The position numbers were made by a program, and so were the translations under genes. From positions 68,036,755 to 68,100,754 of the forward strand of contig CM055095.1 of NCBI GenBank assembly GCA_029204225.1: a stretch of DNA of 64,000 bases, written 5' to 3'. This DNA is from Diphasiastrum complanatum (Eukaryota; Streptophyta; Lycopodiopsida; Lycopodiales; Lycopodiaceae). Below the pieces are notes generated by a model. It saw only the letters and a program-made list of their open reading frames with translations. It made no database searches and had not been told where the DNA came from. This document shows, one piece after another, positions 47,254 to 57,742 of this stretch (position 1 is the stretch's first letter; every line of letters begins with the position of its first letter).

Positions 47254-47582
47254 GAAATTGCCATTATCCTATCTATGGCATTCAGTCGTTCTTTCATTCG
47301 TACAAAAGCTTTAGGATATGACTCGTGCAGGAGAAGGATTTATTTCTTAAGCGGGCACTGCACGATCTTACTTGTACAGGGGACTAGTGGTTTACTTTCC
47401 TGATATTGAGCTGGCAGTCCAATTCTCATATTTTTAGAATAGCTCAGTGATTATTGCAACGGGTTCACTCTTTGTCCAAGTGCTGACTTGAACTGTGATC
47501 ACTCATCCTAGTAACTTGTGGAGCTTTGCTGATTGTAGTTGAGTCCATTCCAACATTTGGGTAGATTTGCTTGGAGCTAGTT

Positions 47583-50500
47583 ATGACCGAAGTTGGTATT
47601 TCTCTTCACAAACATCCCAGATTTCCTGCCTTCAAAGATAGGAGCAGTGTAGAGAAGGCACTATGGACTGATAACAGGTTCAATCTTCCTTCGGTACATG
47701 CCAGACTAGCTGTGATGGTACAATGTCAAGAACAGGGACAGTCCGGTTTCGCCACACCTAAAACCTCTGGTATATTTTTCTTTCTTATTGCATGGCGTTT
47801 CTCTTTCTTCACCATCATTGCCTGACTGAGAGGAGAGAGATGAGTTTTTAGAGATGTTTGAACTAGTCATATTAACATTCCTTAATTATATTTGCCAATG
47901 TTATGATGCGTGCAGGCAAATTGCTTAGAGTGGAACAGCTCTGGCAGCAGTTATTCTCAGACCCATCGCAGTGGTGGGACAACAGATTTATTAAGGTGTG
48001 GCTATTCATCGATCTTAACAACGTCTGTTAAAGATAACGTGTAAACTAAGTCCCAGAGTCCGGTTTTGGACTTTTTATTTCCGGCTTCAGTTCCTTTGGC
48101 TAACGACTTTTGACTGGTGCCCAGTTACTATTTACTAGCTATAATGTATGAGGCTGATTGATTGTTATTGTAGTCATTCTTTTCTAAAATGTAATACCGT
48201 CTGCTGTGTATGAGGCTGATTGAATGGTTATTGTAGTCATTTTTTCTCAAATATAATAATGTCTGCTAACCTGTGTACTAATGTCTAGAAAAATTCAAAG
48301 TACCCGGACTTTGAACATAAGGGTACACATGAGGGTTTATGGATTGAAGGTTGTCTGAACCCCCCCTGGGTTAAGGCAAAGGTGTCCTCTATGGCATTGG
48401 GTAAAGTACAATCTGGTGCTGCATTCAGATCACGGTATGGTTTTATTCCTGGTGTGGCATTGGAGCTTGGGCTAAGAGTACAACATGCCTTCTTTGTTGT
48501 TGGTCTCTCTCACCCAAACCCCCCCCCCCACCTCTTTATGGCTAATTTTCCCTCCCCCGTCTGGTGTTCTGTTCATTTTTCAAAACTCTAGTTTTAGGGG
48601 TTTCTGAGCCACTATATCATAAAATGCAGTAACAACAATTCGAAAGCCAGCTACATGAACACGGTCCTTCAGTTTTAATGTGCACTTATTCGATGAAAGC
48701 AGATCCCAAGTCGTGTGCTTATCAAATCAATTTCTTTTATCATTTTTCATTCAGAAAAACTCTAGCCCTAACTGGCTATGTCTCATCTTTCAGGAAATTA
48801 TCCACTTTCCATCACTGGCACTTTTCTCATATTCCTCAGTAATATTATGAACCGCAATGCAGGGTGCCAGATTCCTCGAGCAATGGTGGGAATGTGAGCA
48901 AACTTTGTCAGGAGGGACGTTTAACAGAGGCACTTCATATAGTGGAGATTATGGTTCAGCAAAATATTCCAGTTCCAATCAACACCTACGCTTGCCTTCT
49001 GAAGTGGTCCAGCAGAAGAAAAGCCCTGGCGGAGGGCAAGCGAGTTCATGCCCTTATAGTCCACAGGGGACTTCATCCAAACATTTTTTTAGGAAACGCT
49101 CTCATCAACATGTATGCCAAATGTGGTAGTGTGTTGGATGCACGCCAAGTATTCGACTCGTTGCCTGAACACAATGAGTTGTCATGGACTAGCCTCATGT
49201 CAGCATATGCCAATCACGGGCAAGGTGAGGAGGCTATCAATCTTTTTCAGCAAATGCAACAAAAAGGCATACCACCGAACAAGTTTGCATTTGTTGTTGT
49301 CCTAAAAGCATGTGCCAGGATCCCAGCCCTGCAAAAAGGCAAGCAGCTCCATTCAGACATCATTAGAAGTGGGTTTTTTTCAGATGTGTATGTAGGGAGC
49401 ACCCTTGTAGACATGTATGCAAAATGCAGGTGCATAGAGCTTGCACGTCAGGTGTTCGATAGCATGCATGAACGGAATGTGGTGTCATGGAATTCGATGA
49501 TTGCAGGATATGCAAGGCAAGGGCTTGGCAAGGAGGCTCTCACTCTCTATGAGCAAATGAAAGAGGAGGGTGTGCAGCCCAACAATGTCACATATGTTGT
49601 TCTTCTAAAAGCATGTGCCAGCATTTCAGCACTGGAAGAGGGAAAACAGCTCCATATGGACATCATAAAGAGTGGCTTTGAGTCTGATGTGATTGTGGGG
49701 AGCACCCTTGTTGACATGTATGCCAAATGCAAGCTCTTAAAGCATGCACATCAGGTGTTTATTAACATGCATCAACGAGACCTGGTGTCATGGACAGCAA
49801 TGATTGCGGGATATGCACAGCAAGGGCTTGGCAAGGAGGCTCTTGCTCTATATGAGCAAATGAAGCAGGAAGGTTTGCAGCCCGATGATGTCACATATGT
49901 TGTTCTACTGAAAGCATGTGCAAGCATTGCAGCCCTGGAACAGGGAAAGCAGCTCCATTCAGCCATCATCAAAAGTGGCTTTGAGTCGAATGCGATGGTA
50001 GGGAACATCCTTGTCGATATGTATGCAAAATGTGGGTGCATAGAGGATGCACGTCAGGTGTTCAATAACATGCGTGAACGAAATGTGGTGTCTTGGAATG
50101 CAATGATTGCCGGATATGCACAGCAAGGGCTTGGCAATGAGGCTCTTGTTCTCTACGTTCAAATGAAACAGGAAGGCTTGCAGCCTGACGATGTCACATA
50201 TGTTGTCCTTCTCAAAGCATGTGCTTGCATTGCAAGCCTGGAAGCTGGAAAGCAGATCCATTTGGACATTATTAGAAGTGGTTTTGAGTTGGATTTTATT
50301 GTAGGGAGCACCCTTGTTGACATGTATGCAAAATGCGGATGCATAGACCATGCTCGGCAGGTGTTCAACAATATGCATGAACGAGATGTCGTGTCATGGA
50401 ATTCGATGCTTGCAGGATATGCACAGCATTGGCTTGGCAAGGAGGCTCTTTCTTTATATGAGCAAATGAAACAGGAAGCTGTGCAGCCCAACAATGTCAC

Positions 50501-51200
50501 ATATGCTACTCTCCTAAAAGTATGTGCCAGCATTGCAGCACTGGAAAAGGGAAAGAGGCTCCATTTTGACATTATTAAAAGCGGCTTTGAGTTGGATGTG
50601 ATGGTTGGGAGTGCCCTTGTTGACATGTATGCAAAATGTGGGTGCATGAAGGATGCAAGTCAGGTGTTCAACCACATACATGAACGGAACGTGGTGTCAT
50701 GGAATGCGATGATTACAGGATATGCACAGCATGGGTTTGGAAAGGAGGCTCTCACACTTTTTGAGCAAATGAAAAGGGAAGGCATAAAGCCTGATGACGT
50801 GACCTATGTCAGTATTCTCTCTGCATGCAGCCATTCCGGCCTAGTAGACAAAGGTCTTCACATCTTTGATTATATGTGTAAAGATCAAGGTCTTATACCA
50901 ACTATGGATCACTGTGCCTGCATGGTTGATCTTCTGGGACGTGCAGGATGCCTGAATGATGCTGAGGATTTCATCAATGAAATGCCAATCCAGCCTAGTG
51001 CTGTGGTTTGGATGACTTTGCTCGGTGCCGCTAGAAACCATGGCCATGTGGAAATTGGAAGACGAGCCTTTGACTGTGTTGTGAAAATGGAACCGGAAAA
51101 TGCAGCAGCTCATGCGCTTCTATCGAACATCTATGCAGCTGCTGGACGGAGGGATGAGGTAGTAAAGATAAGACAAGAAATGAATGATGCAGGTGTTTAA
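47583..51200 (+). CDS. Predicted OSB-motif/PPR fusion protein, 916 residues, four exons
   Basis: The proposed exons are 47583-47769, 47916-47995, 48289-48434 and 48863-51200 (2751 nt, in frame throughout). All three introns have GT-AG ends. Residues 10-30 give half a PDF motif (HKHPRFPAFKDR, ALWTD). Residues about 68-117 give a complete OSB PDF motif (EQLWQQLFSDPSQWWDNR, KYPDFEHKGTHEGLW, LNPPWVK). PPR sequence starts at residue 139 with six P-L-S triads of about 101 residues, each with MYAKC, then E1/E2-like motifs, and ends without a DYW domain. OSB proteins bind organellar single-stranded DNA and PPR proteins bind organellar RNA, so a mitochondrial or plastid role is likely. No OB-fold or clear transit peptide is visible. 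The ATG at 47583 is the first in-frame start. The alternative is that the OSB and PPR exons belong to separate transcripts. Confidence 0.6.
48863..51200 (+). CDS. PPR exon of the fusion gene: six PLS triads plus E motifs
   Basis: This 779-codon frame (including stop) starts with GTG right after an AG acceptor (ATGCAG, 48857-48862). It has no upstream in-frame ATG before a stop at 48840, so its own start must come from another exon or from an internal Met at codon 29. The six triads are very alike in DNA as well as protein (MIAGYAQQGLGKEAL, EQMKQEG, VTYVVLLKACASIAALE), showing recent tandem expansion with a 303 bp period. The base-specifying residues (5th and last) of successive S and P motifs read NN, TN, SN, NN, SD, TD, NN, ND, SD, NN, SN, ND. 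Under the standard PPR code this predicts roughly C/U-A-A-C-G-G-C-U-G-C-A-U, skipping L motifs. Confidence 0.85.
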
Positions 51201-51204
51201 AACA

Positions 51205-51577
51205 TGCCTTGGTGCAGGACAGCAACTAGATGCATGTCTTTGTTCGGTGATGCATCTCATCCACAAAGCAAGGAGATTTGGGCCGAATTGGTGCCGATGG
51301 AGGCGGGGGTTATGCCTGATTTGAGCTTTGTGGTGCATGATGTGGAGGTGAGAAGAAGGAGACTCCATCTTGTGAACATGGTGAGAAGTTCGCAATTACT
51401 TTTGGGCACATCAGCACGACCCCTGTGACACGTATCCACATCAAGAAGAATTTTCAGATATGCATTGGCTGTCAAATTGCCACGAAGATCATCTTAAAAA
51501 TTGTCAAATGTGAGATCATTAAACGGGATGCAAAACGTGTCCATTACTGTTCGGATGGCTTCTGGGTGACGGTAGGG
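51205..51577 (+). pseudogene. Decayed E+/DYW region downstream of the PPR stop
   Basis: After the TAA at 51198-51200 the DNA still encodes, in broken frames, MHVFVSGDASHPQSKEIWAE, then PDLSFVVHDVE and TPVTRIHIKKNFQICIGCQ, followed by ATKIILKIVKCEIIKRDAK and VHYCSDGFW. This is the E+ and DYW deaminase domain of a plant editing factor. The CxxCH zinc site reads CIGCQ, and the final DYW triplet is lost. The ancestor was a DYW protein and the present reading frame ends before it. Confidence 0.75.
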
Positions 51578-51679
51578 TTAAAAAGCAGCTGCACTAGCTT
51601 ACTTGGATTGTTTTTTAGCAGCTTGGGTTGTTGCATGACGCAGTCCAAATCCTCTACTGTCTTGGCCTAGTTCCACATG

Positions 51680-52620
51680 ATTTGATGTCCCATATTTTAG
51701 TTATTCCACTTTTAAAGGTTTAAAATATATAGGATTGAGATGGAGCACCAAAATTTCCATTTTGATCTCACAATTCTATGTAAGTTCCTTCTGAGAAATG
51801 ACAAATTTTAAGTTTTCTGGATCGGTATTTATGTTTGTTTCAAGTTTTATTATTTCTATACTGAGGAGAAGACAAGGCGCGGAGTCCGGACCTCCACTGA
51901 ATTGGTCTTCAGTTGCTGGTACATTTCAAAGACATGTAAGCATGTAATGTAATGTTTAGTGTACAATCAATGATAAGTTTTTTTGCATCATCTACACCTA
52001 CGGCTAAGATGCATTCATTCTGAAATCAGTAAAAATCAGTAGGAATGCTAGCCACAAAGTTTAGTTAAAAAGCTTAAATATGATAATCTTTTTAGGTGGT
52101 TTTGGGAAAGGACCTAAAGTTATGGAGTTTGAAAGTGCTATTAAATGTAAATGGGATAACCCTCTTAGACAACCATGCCTTCCAAGGTTTCTTGAGTTTG
52201 ATCACAAAATTCATACTATTTTGCTTACTATCCATCCATTTTGATGTCACAATTTGTTGTCATCAACCTTTGCACTATTTTTGCTTGGTTATTGTCATAA
52301 ATATATCAACGCAATGCTATTGTAATTTGCTACATTGGGTTGGTAATTTTATTAATATGTTACATTCAATGTGCCATCAACTTATTCCTCTTAAGGTTAT
52401 GTCTCGTTAGTCTTTTGTCAATGAACGTCAAATTTTTTGATGTTAGTGTTTTCTTGTCTTTTATTGCCTTTTTGCATGTATGGAAATTTTTATTGTGTCC
52501 CTTCATGTCTATCATGTCATATGATTTGTCAACATTGTGTCAATTAGTTTGTAATACATCAAATATTTGTTCACTACCTACACCTCTCATATGCTAGTTA
52601 TCACAATATTAGTCCTTTCA
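51680..52620. other. Non-coding stretch, no gene recognised
   Basis: This T-rich sequence has only hydrophobic chance frames (52096-52597) and no recognisable domain or repeat. Confidence 0.4.
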
Positions 52621-52920
52621 TATCTAAAACCTAGTGCCACCAGGTTATGAAACGGGTGAGGAAGAAGACAATTCAACAAAAGTTCCAAGGTAAGCAGACA
52701 CGCCCACGAACAAAAGGACAATGACATCACAGAAGACCGAGCTTGTAGAATCCATCAAGCCAATGATAGCTGAGGAAGTCAATAAATTGGCAACCGAAGA
52801 AGTTCGATAGGTTAGATCTATCCAGGCTTTTGGCGCAATCAATGCACAAATTTCTTAGTGATAAATTACAAAGGGAACCTGTGTCCACAAAGCGACTTGA
52901 AGGCAGTTGAGCACCAGCAT

Positions 52921-54140
52921 TAGAGGAGTTCTCAATATCAAAAAGACCCTTTAAGGAATGCCATGTAGGATATAGAAAAATATCAAAATAAAAAAAACAA
53001 TATTGTTTATTTGCTTGCCCACACCACTCCCAAGGCCTCCTCAACTCCCAATGATCTAACCACAGTGTCTATAGTCACAGTTAAAAACTGTTAACAGTTC
53101 GTAGTATAACTTACTAAATTCAAAAATATTCCTCCCATTGGTTATGAAAAGGGCAATATTTTCAATAGATCTAAAATATGACCGCCATCCCCAAATTCAA
53201 ATCAGAAAAAATTGCAAAATGTTTACATATGCATTCCTTCCACGAGAATGGAAATATGGGTGCCATCTCCAATTATGAACGCCATCATCACTTTGGAATG
53301 GAAATATGAGCGCCAACTACCTATTGGAATGAAAAAATGAGCGGCATTTTCAAATTTGAATCAAGCATACAAGCATGGAGTTTGGATTGATCGTACATAG
53401 TATATAATATAATCAAAGATAAGTACTTTGCTTTGCTTCATAGAATCTGGTCATAGTACTTTGATGCAACTGATTACTCTATTATTTTTTTGATGATGAC
53501 ATTGTATCATCTACATGTGGATATCCCTATTGATTTGGCACCTTGCAGAGAAGAGGAGGCAAAGGAATTCAAATATCTGCTGAGGATCGTTCTCGTTACA
53601 GGGCAGAAGGAAAAAAAAACTTGGATTTGTGGATAGATGGAACATTATATCCACAAGATCCAAGCACTTTGACACATCCCACGTTCTCTTCAATAACTCA
53701 TTTAATTACATGGATATGCAATGGACATAGTGGATTACTAGGATATTGTGAAAGATTGCAGAACCATGGAAAACAACTTTATATGAATAAAGTTCACTTT
53801 TTAGAAGGTGAGTTAATTCGGATATCCTCTTATTGTCAGAATAGAAATTGTCATCTCCAAAAGACATTAGAAGAAAATGAACAACTTAAAAAAAATAATG
53901 AATCATTATAGAAGATAACAATCAATATCAAATCAGGACTAGAGCAAATGCCTGTTCGGATACAAATTTCAAAGTTTTCTATATTGCATTTTTATTTTTT
54001 AGTTAATTTGAACTACGTTACGTAGATTTCAAATCTGTGCATTTTAATTGGGCTTGGTGATGGTTGAAACTAAAGAGAGAAAATAAAAGTATCTTTACAA
54101 AGGGTCTTTTTGATATTGAGAACTCCTCTAATGATCTAAG
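52921..54140. repeat. Inverted repeat arms of about 35 bp, 1.1 kb apart
   Basis: AAAGGGTCTTTTTGATATTG followed by AGAACTCCTCTAATG occurs on the plus strand at about 54103-54138 and as its reverse complement at about 52921-52957. Both copies encode KGLFDIENSSN on their own strand, so this looks like two inverted copies of one coding sequence. The unknown ORF at 53543-53911 lies between the arms. Confidence 0.65.
53543..53911 (+). CDS. Unknown 122-codon exon-like frame
   Basis: The frame starts just after a splice-acceptor-like CACCTTGCAG and has no ATG start. It encodes KNLDLWIDGTLYPQDP and a C-terminal Glu/Asn/Lys-rich segment (LQKTLEENEQLKKNNESL) likely to form a coiled coil. I do not recognise the family. 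It sits between inverted copies of another coding piece, so it may belong to a mobile or virus-like element. A host gene is also possible. Confidence 0.35.
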   Translation: MQRRGGKGIQISAEDRSRYRAEGKKNLDLWIDGTLYPQDPSTLTHPTFSSITHLITWICNGHSGLLGYCERLQNHGKQLYMNKVHFLEGELIRISSYCQNRNCHLQKTLEENEQLKKNNESL

Positions 54141-54444
54141 GGAAAGTGCAATCATGCAGCCTTCAAAGTGCAATGACAAGGGAAAGACTAAGGTTGATGA
54201 TTGCCCTTCAACAAGCAAGATTCAGCCAATTGTTCCACAATGCAACAGACCTCCAACCCAACGCCCAACCTGGGTATAACAGTACTTAAAAAGTCAGATC
54301 TAGGGAATCCAAGCCCAAATAGGCCTTCAGTCAGTGCTTCAAGTATCAAGGCCTTATTCTCAAGCGATACTATTGACTGCTAAAGAAAGTCTTCAAGTGT
54401 AGGCTTATCATGAGAATTTGGCCCAGACTAAATAGTCAACCAAA

Positions 54445-54714
54445 ATGTCATATCCGCAGTACCAATTGAGTGAACGCACGATAATACCACTGGGAGAAGT
54501 AGCATCGATCTATCAGGATCAATATCAACCAGCTCATTCATGGGCTCCCCTGATGGAATGCGTCAACTACCCATTTGTCAATGAACAAGGTTATCCGGAA
54601 TGGCCACCAAACCCTTATGTATTGAAAATCTGGCAAGTCCAAATTCTTGCTGATTGCCATCATCTAATAAAGCCTCAGGTTTTACGTAAGCAATCTCTAT
54701 CCACGCTTTCTTGA
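54445..54714 (+). CDS. Unknown 89-codon frame
   Basis: It has an ATG start and an aromatic and proline-rich sequence (SWAPLMECVNYPFVNEQGYP, EWPPNPYVLKIW) that looks translated rather than random. I do not recognise the family. Coding-like sequence may continue in other frames to about 54850. It could be part of the same unit as 53543-53911. Confidence 0.3.
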   Translation: MSYPQYQLSERTIIPLGEVASIYQDQYQPAHSWAPLMECVNYPFVNEQGYPEWPPNPYVLKIWQVQILADCHHLIKPQVLRKQSLSTLS

Positions 54715-55074
54715 AGCATCCATGTCCCAGCCATAAACGGGCCAAACAACAGCAGCCCTCCATGACAAATGTCGGCAAGTGTCGAGGGACTGACATTACT
54801 TTGGGCCGAGGACCCTGTTGTGGGTACTTCCTGTACATAAATAAATAAGTGGGTCTCGTTGCACAAACTGTCAAGGATTTCAGATCATGATGATCCAATC
54901 CACTTGACAGATCTTGGGTTACAAAGAGAAATACTCTACCAATCTCACCAATGTAGAAAAATCAGCATCTACACACAAAATGAGATGCAAACTCTAATAG
55001 AACTTGATCAAACATGAATCAAATGATAAAGTACTATTGTTGTCTGTACAAAACCAGGGAGCTACTGTATTTCA

Positions 55075-55760
55075 CATGTGTGGATCCAAAAATAACAAAT
55101 ATAGATCATTCTACACATAGAATTGCATGCAATCACAAGTATAGTGCACCAATGGATAGTAGAACCCAAGAGAACCATGTATAAGCATGAAATGAGATAG
55201 AGAAGAGAGAAGATGTGTCTCTCCACGAGTTTTCTCCTTTTATAACAGGTCCAAAACCTATTTGGCCACTTGGATTCCCTCCAAAATGCTAGCCCTACTA
55301 TTTTTGGGTCTAGATTCAAAGTACCCAACATTCAAATATGAATCTACTCAAACTCAACTTCTAACTTTCCCACACTTTCAAAAAGTGTTTATTCAAATGA
55401 CATTTAGACTGATGAACTTTGAAAAGTCAATATCTAAGTCTAAAAAACAAAGTTGGCCTCAATATGCCAAATATGGAAAGATAGGTGATGTCCTATGCTT
55501 CATGAACAAGTCCTTTCCCAACGCTTTGGTGAAGATATCAGCTACACACTCCCTTGAGGACACAGGAGAAGCCCCACCTCCCTTGCAATGACTTGCTTCC
55601 TCACAAAACGTTGCAATACCACTTCAATATGACATGAAGAATCAAATAGACTGTAAATTAAATGATTCCACCATGCTTCTTGTTATGTCCATGGCCAGTA
55701 AGTAGAATTCAGTATACTCCTAGTCTTGGACACATGGTACTCCAATAAATCAAGCTGTTA
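55075..55760 (-). mobile_element. Copia fossil K: RNase H tail and 3' LTR
   Basis: Minus-strand frames between about 55760 and 55470 carry the end of a Copia polyprotein (AEFYLLAMDI, SCHIEVVLQRFVR, then DIFTKAL-like sequence). An LTR-like sequence follows, ending at 55075 with CCACACATGTGAAATACA, close to the LTR end of fossil D (CACACGTGTGAAATCAACA). Everything upstream is lost. The copy is old and heavily broken. Confidence 0.6.
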
Positions 55761-56199
55761 GTTATGCCACGTCATACTGGATGTGACCTGAAAGTAGCTA
55801 ATATCCTTGTGAGGTCTAGAACACACTAAATGGAGTTAAGACAAGGTTTGAGACAGTGTATGCATGTGTAGAGTTATCAATAGCAATTCTATGAATAGTT
55901 GGTCCATGCTTAGGACTCTATTCTAGGTGAATCTATGTATAGGGAACTTAGGGCTATGCATGGCTATGTGCCCAAGTTGCTTTTGGCTCTATATATTGAG
56001 GCCAAACTCGTCCTACTCTTTATTGTGGTCATTGATTCATTGCCAGGGTTTCGCTCTACCTTCATGCTTCTTATTCTTTGGCTTGGGGATAAAGCTTCTA
56101 GAGCTGATTGGTTGCTTCTACTTGGTTGGGTGGTTGCTCCATAGTGTGTTTTCCATTGTGTATTGTCTTGTAAGCAGGATCTTAAGGAGCTTCTCTTAT

Positions 56200-56214
56200 A
56201 GTGGTATTAGAGCA
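56200..56214 (+). other. Primer-binding-site-like sequence of another LTR element
   Basis: AGTGGTATTAGAGCAAGG resembles the initiator-Met tRNA primer site found elsewhere in the window. The preceding 300 bp contain a TATA-like CTCTATATATTG (about 55988), as an LTR would. The matching coding region is not recognisable. Confidence 0.35.
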
Positions 56215-56729
56215 AGGCTTACAAAGATGGGAGAACATGGAGAAGGGCTACCTTTCGTCGAAATTTCGGATTTGATCATGAGAATTCTCTTCCAAGGTAA
56301 ATAGCAAGGGTGCAAGTGGGTGTACTATCCCAGTTTCAATGTGTATGTTGCTAAGATCCATTACTCTTCGGATTCTTTGTGGTTTTATGGAGAATTGTCC
56401 TTGTAGGCCAATTTGTGATGCTTTTTTGGAGCTTTTTCTTGTGTAGATCAAATTTTTGGTAGATCTGAATTTTTTCAGCAAGTGTACTTTCATTTTAGGG
56501 TTCATTAATGATGAAATTAATGATGCACGCCGGTTCTTTTCAATGATTTATAATTCTAGGCTATGTTTTGGTCAAAATTGCTTGGTTTTTCATGCTTTTT
56601 GGCACAAAATAGATAATAAGAACCAAAATCTAGTAGGATCAGATCAATTAGATGATTATAATTCTGTAAATTGGTTTGCATGTATTAGAGAAAGAGTTGT
56701 ATGTCATGAATTTTTGAAGAAACAAAGTG

Positions 56730-57742
56730 TTTCTGATTACAAAGCCTTGCTAGCCTTCAGTCCTTCACTTGACGAAGATGTTCACGAACTCAAACATCTG
56801 GAGACACGAAACACGAAGACTTTCGTGAACATGAAAGTCAACGGAGATGAAGACGAATGGTTCGCGAACACAAAGGATCCACGAACGAGATTCCTTTGCG
56901 GTCCAGCAAGAGAGAAAGGCAGACGAGCTAAGTGAAACCAACGGTGGAAATGAAACCTGTTCTGTTCTCGCGCTCCAAGGAGTACCACCAAAGATCACGC
57001 AAGTACCCAAAAGTACAGAGGTCTGACTTGATGGCATGACGTCAGCAGATACTTTCTAGGTCGTGGCTAATCTGCCACTTTTGTAATTCCCTGATTAGTT
57101 GTAGATGTATAATCACTCTAATCCTAGGTTTACATAGAGAGACCATACTTACTGGATAGTACTTGACACATATCAGAACAAGATACACAGAGTGTAATTA
57201 AGAGAGAAGAGACACAAAAAAGAAGAAGTCTGATGCTAGTAAGCAATCAAGATGAACACAGACAGAAGCTCCGCCTGCGTGCGAGAAGATAATTTTGTCT
57301 AGGATCAGAAGATCCAATTGTCCGCTAGTAAAGCAAGACTACTACTCGTGAGAGAGCCGTGCTTCTCTCCTACCAACGCACTGCGTGGATTCGCATGCAT
57401 TGCCTTGAAGAAATTAGAGAAAATCAATATAGATTATTTTTTCTGGTTGTGTCTGATCTTGGATGTCGAATGCTAATGTTGTTTATTTTTCATATGTCTG
57501 AGTTTTCTTGTTCCTTTTGAATTCCGCACCTTGGTTGAAATGAAGTCGAATGCTGTATTAATTTTATGAATGTAGATCAGTAGTAACTGACTACTCTCTG
57601 GAGGATTGTAGGAGTGTTTTAGCTGGCAGTGCCCAGCGAACACATCTGAACTCCATCCGAATCTTGAAAGAGAGTCGTGAATGTTTTGAATCTCGAAAGA
57701 GAGTCGTGAATGTTTTGTGAATCTTCTTCTCATGAGTAACAG
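56730..57742 (+). repeat. 5' LTR of Copia fossil I (left edge approximate)
   Basis: The right edge is fixed by the primer-binding-site-like TGGTATCAGATCC at about 57744. The left edge is inferred from CGAAC/CGAAG-rich sequence like that in the LTRs of fossils C, E and J. A GTGTAATTAAGAGAGAAG stretch near 57190 resembles the transcript-start region of related LTRs. Confidence 0.5.

Noticed and set aside
49247-50647. Several minus-strand frames with Met-His-Pro-His-Phe-Ala starts
   Set aside because: They are antisense shadows of the repeated PPR triads and recur once per triad.
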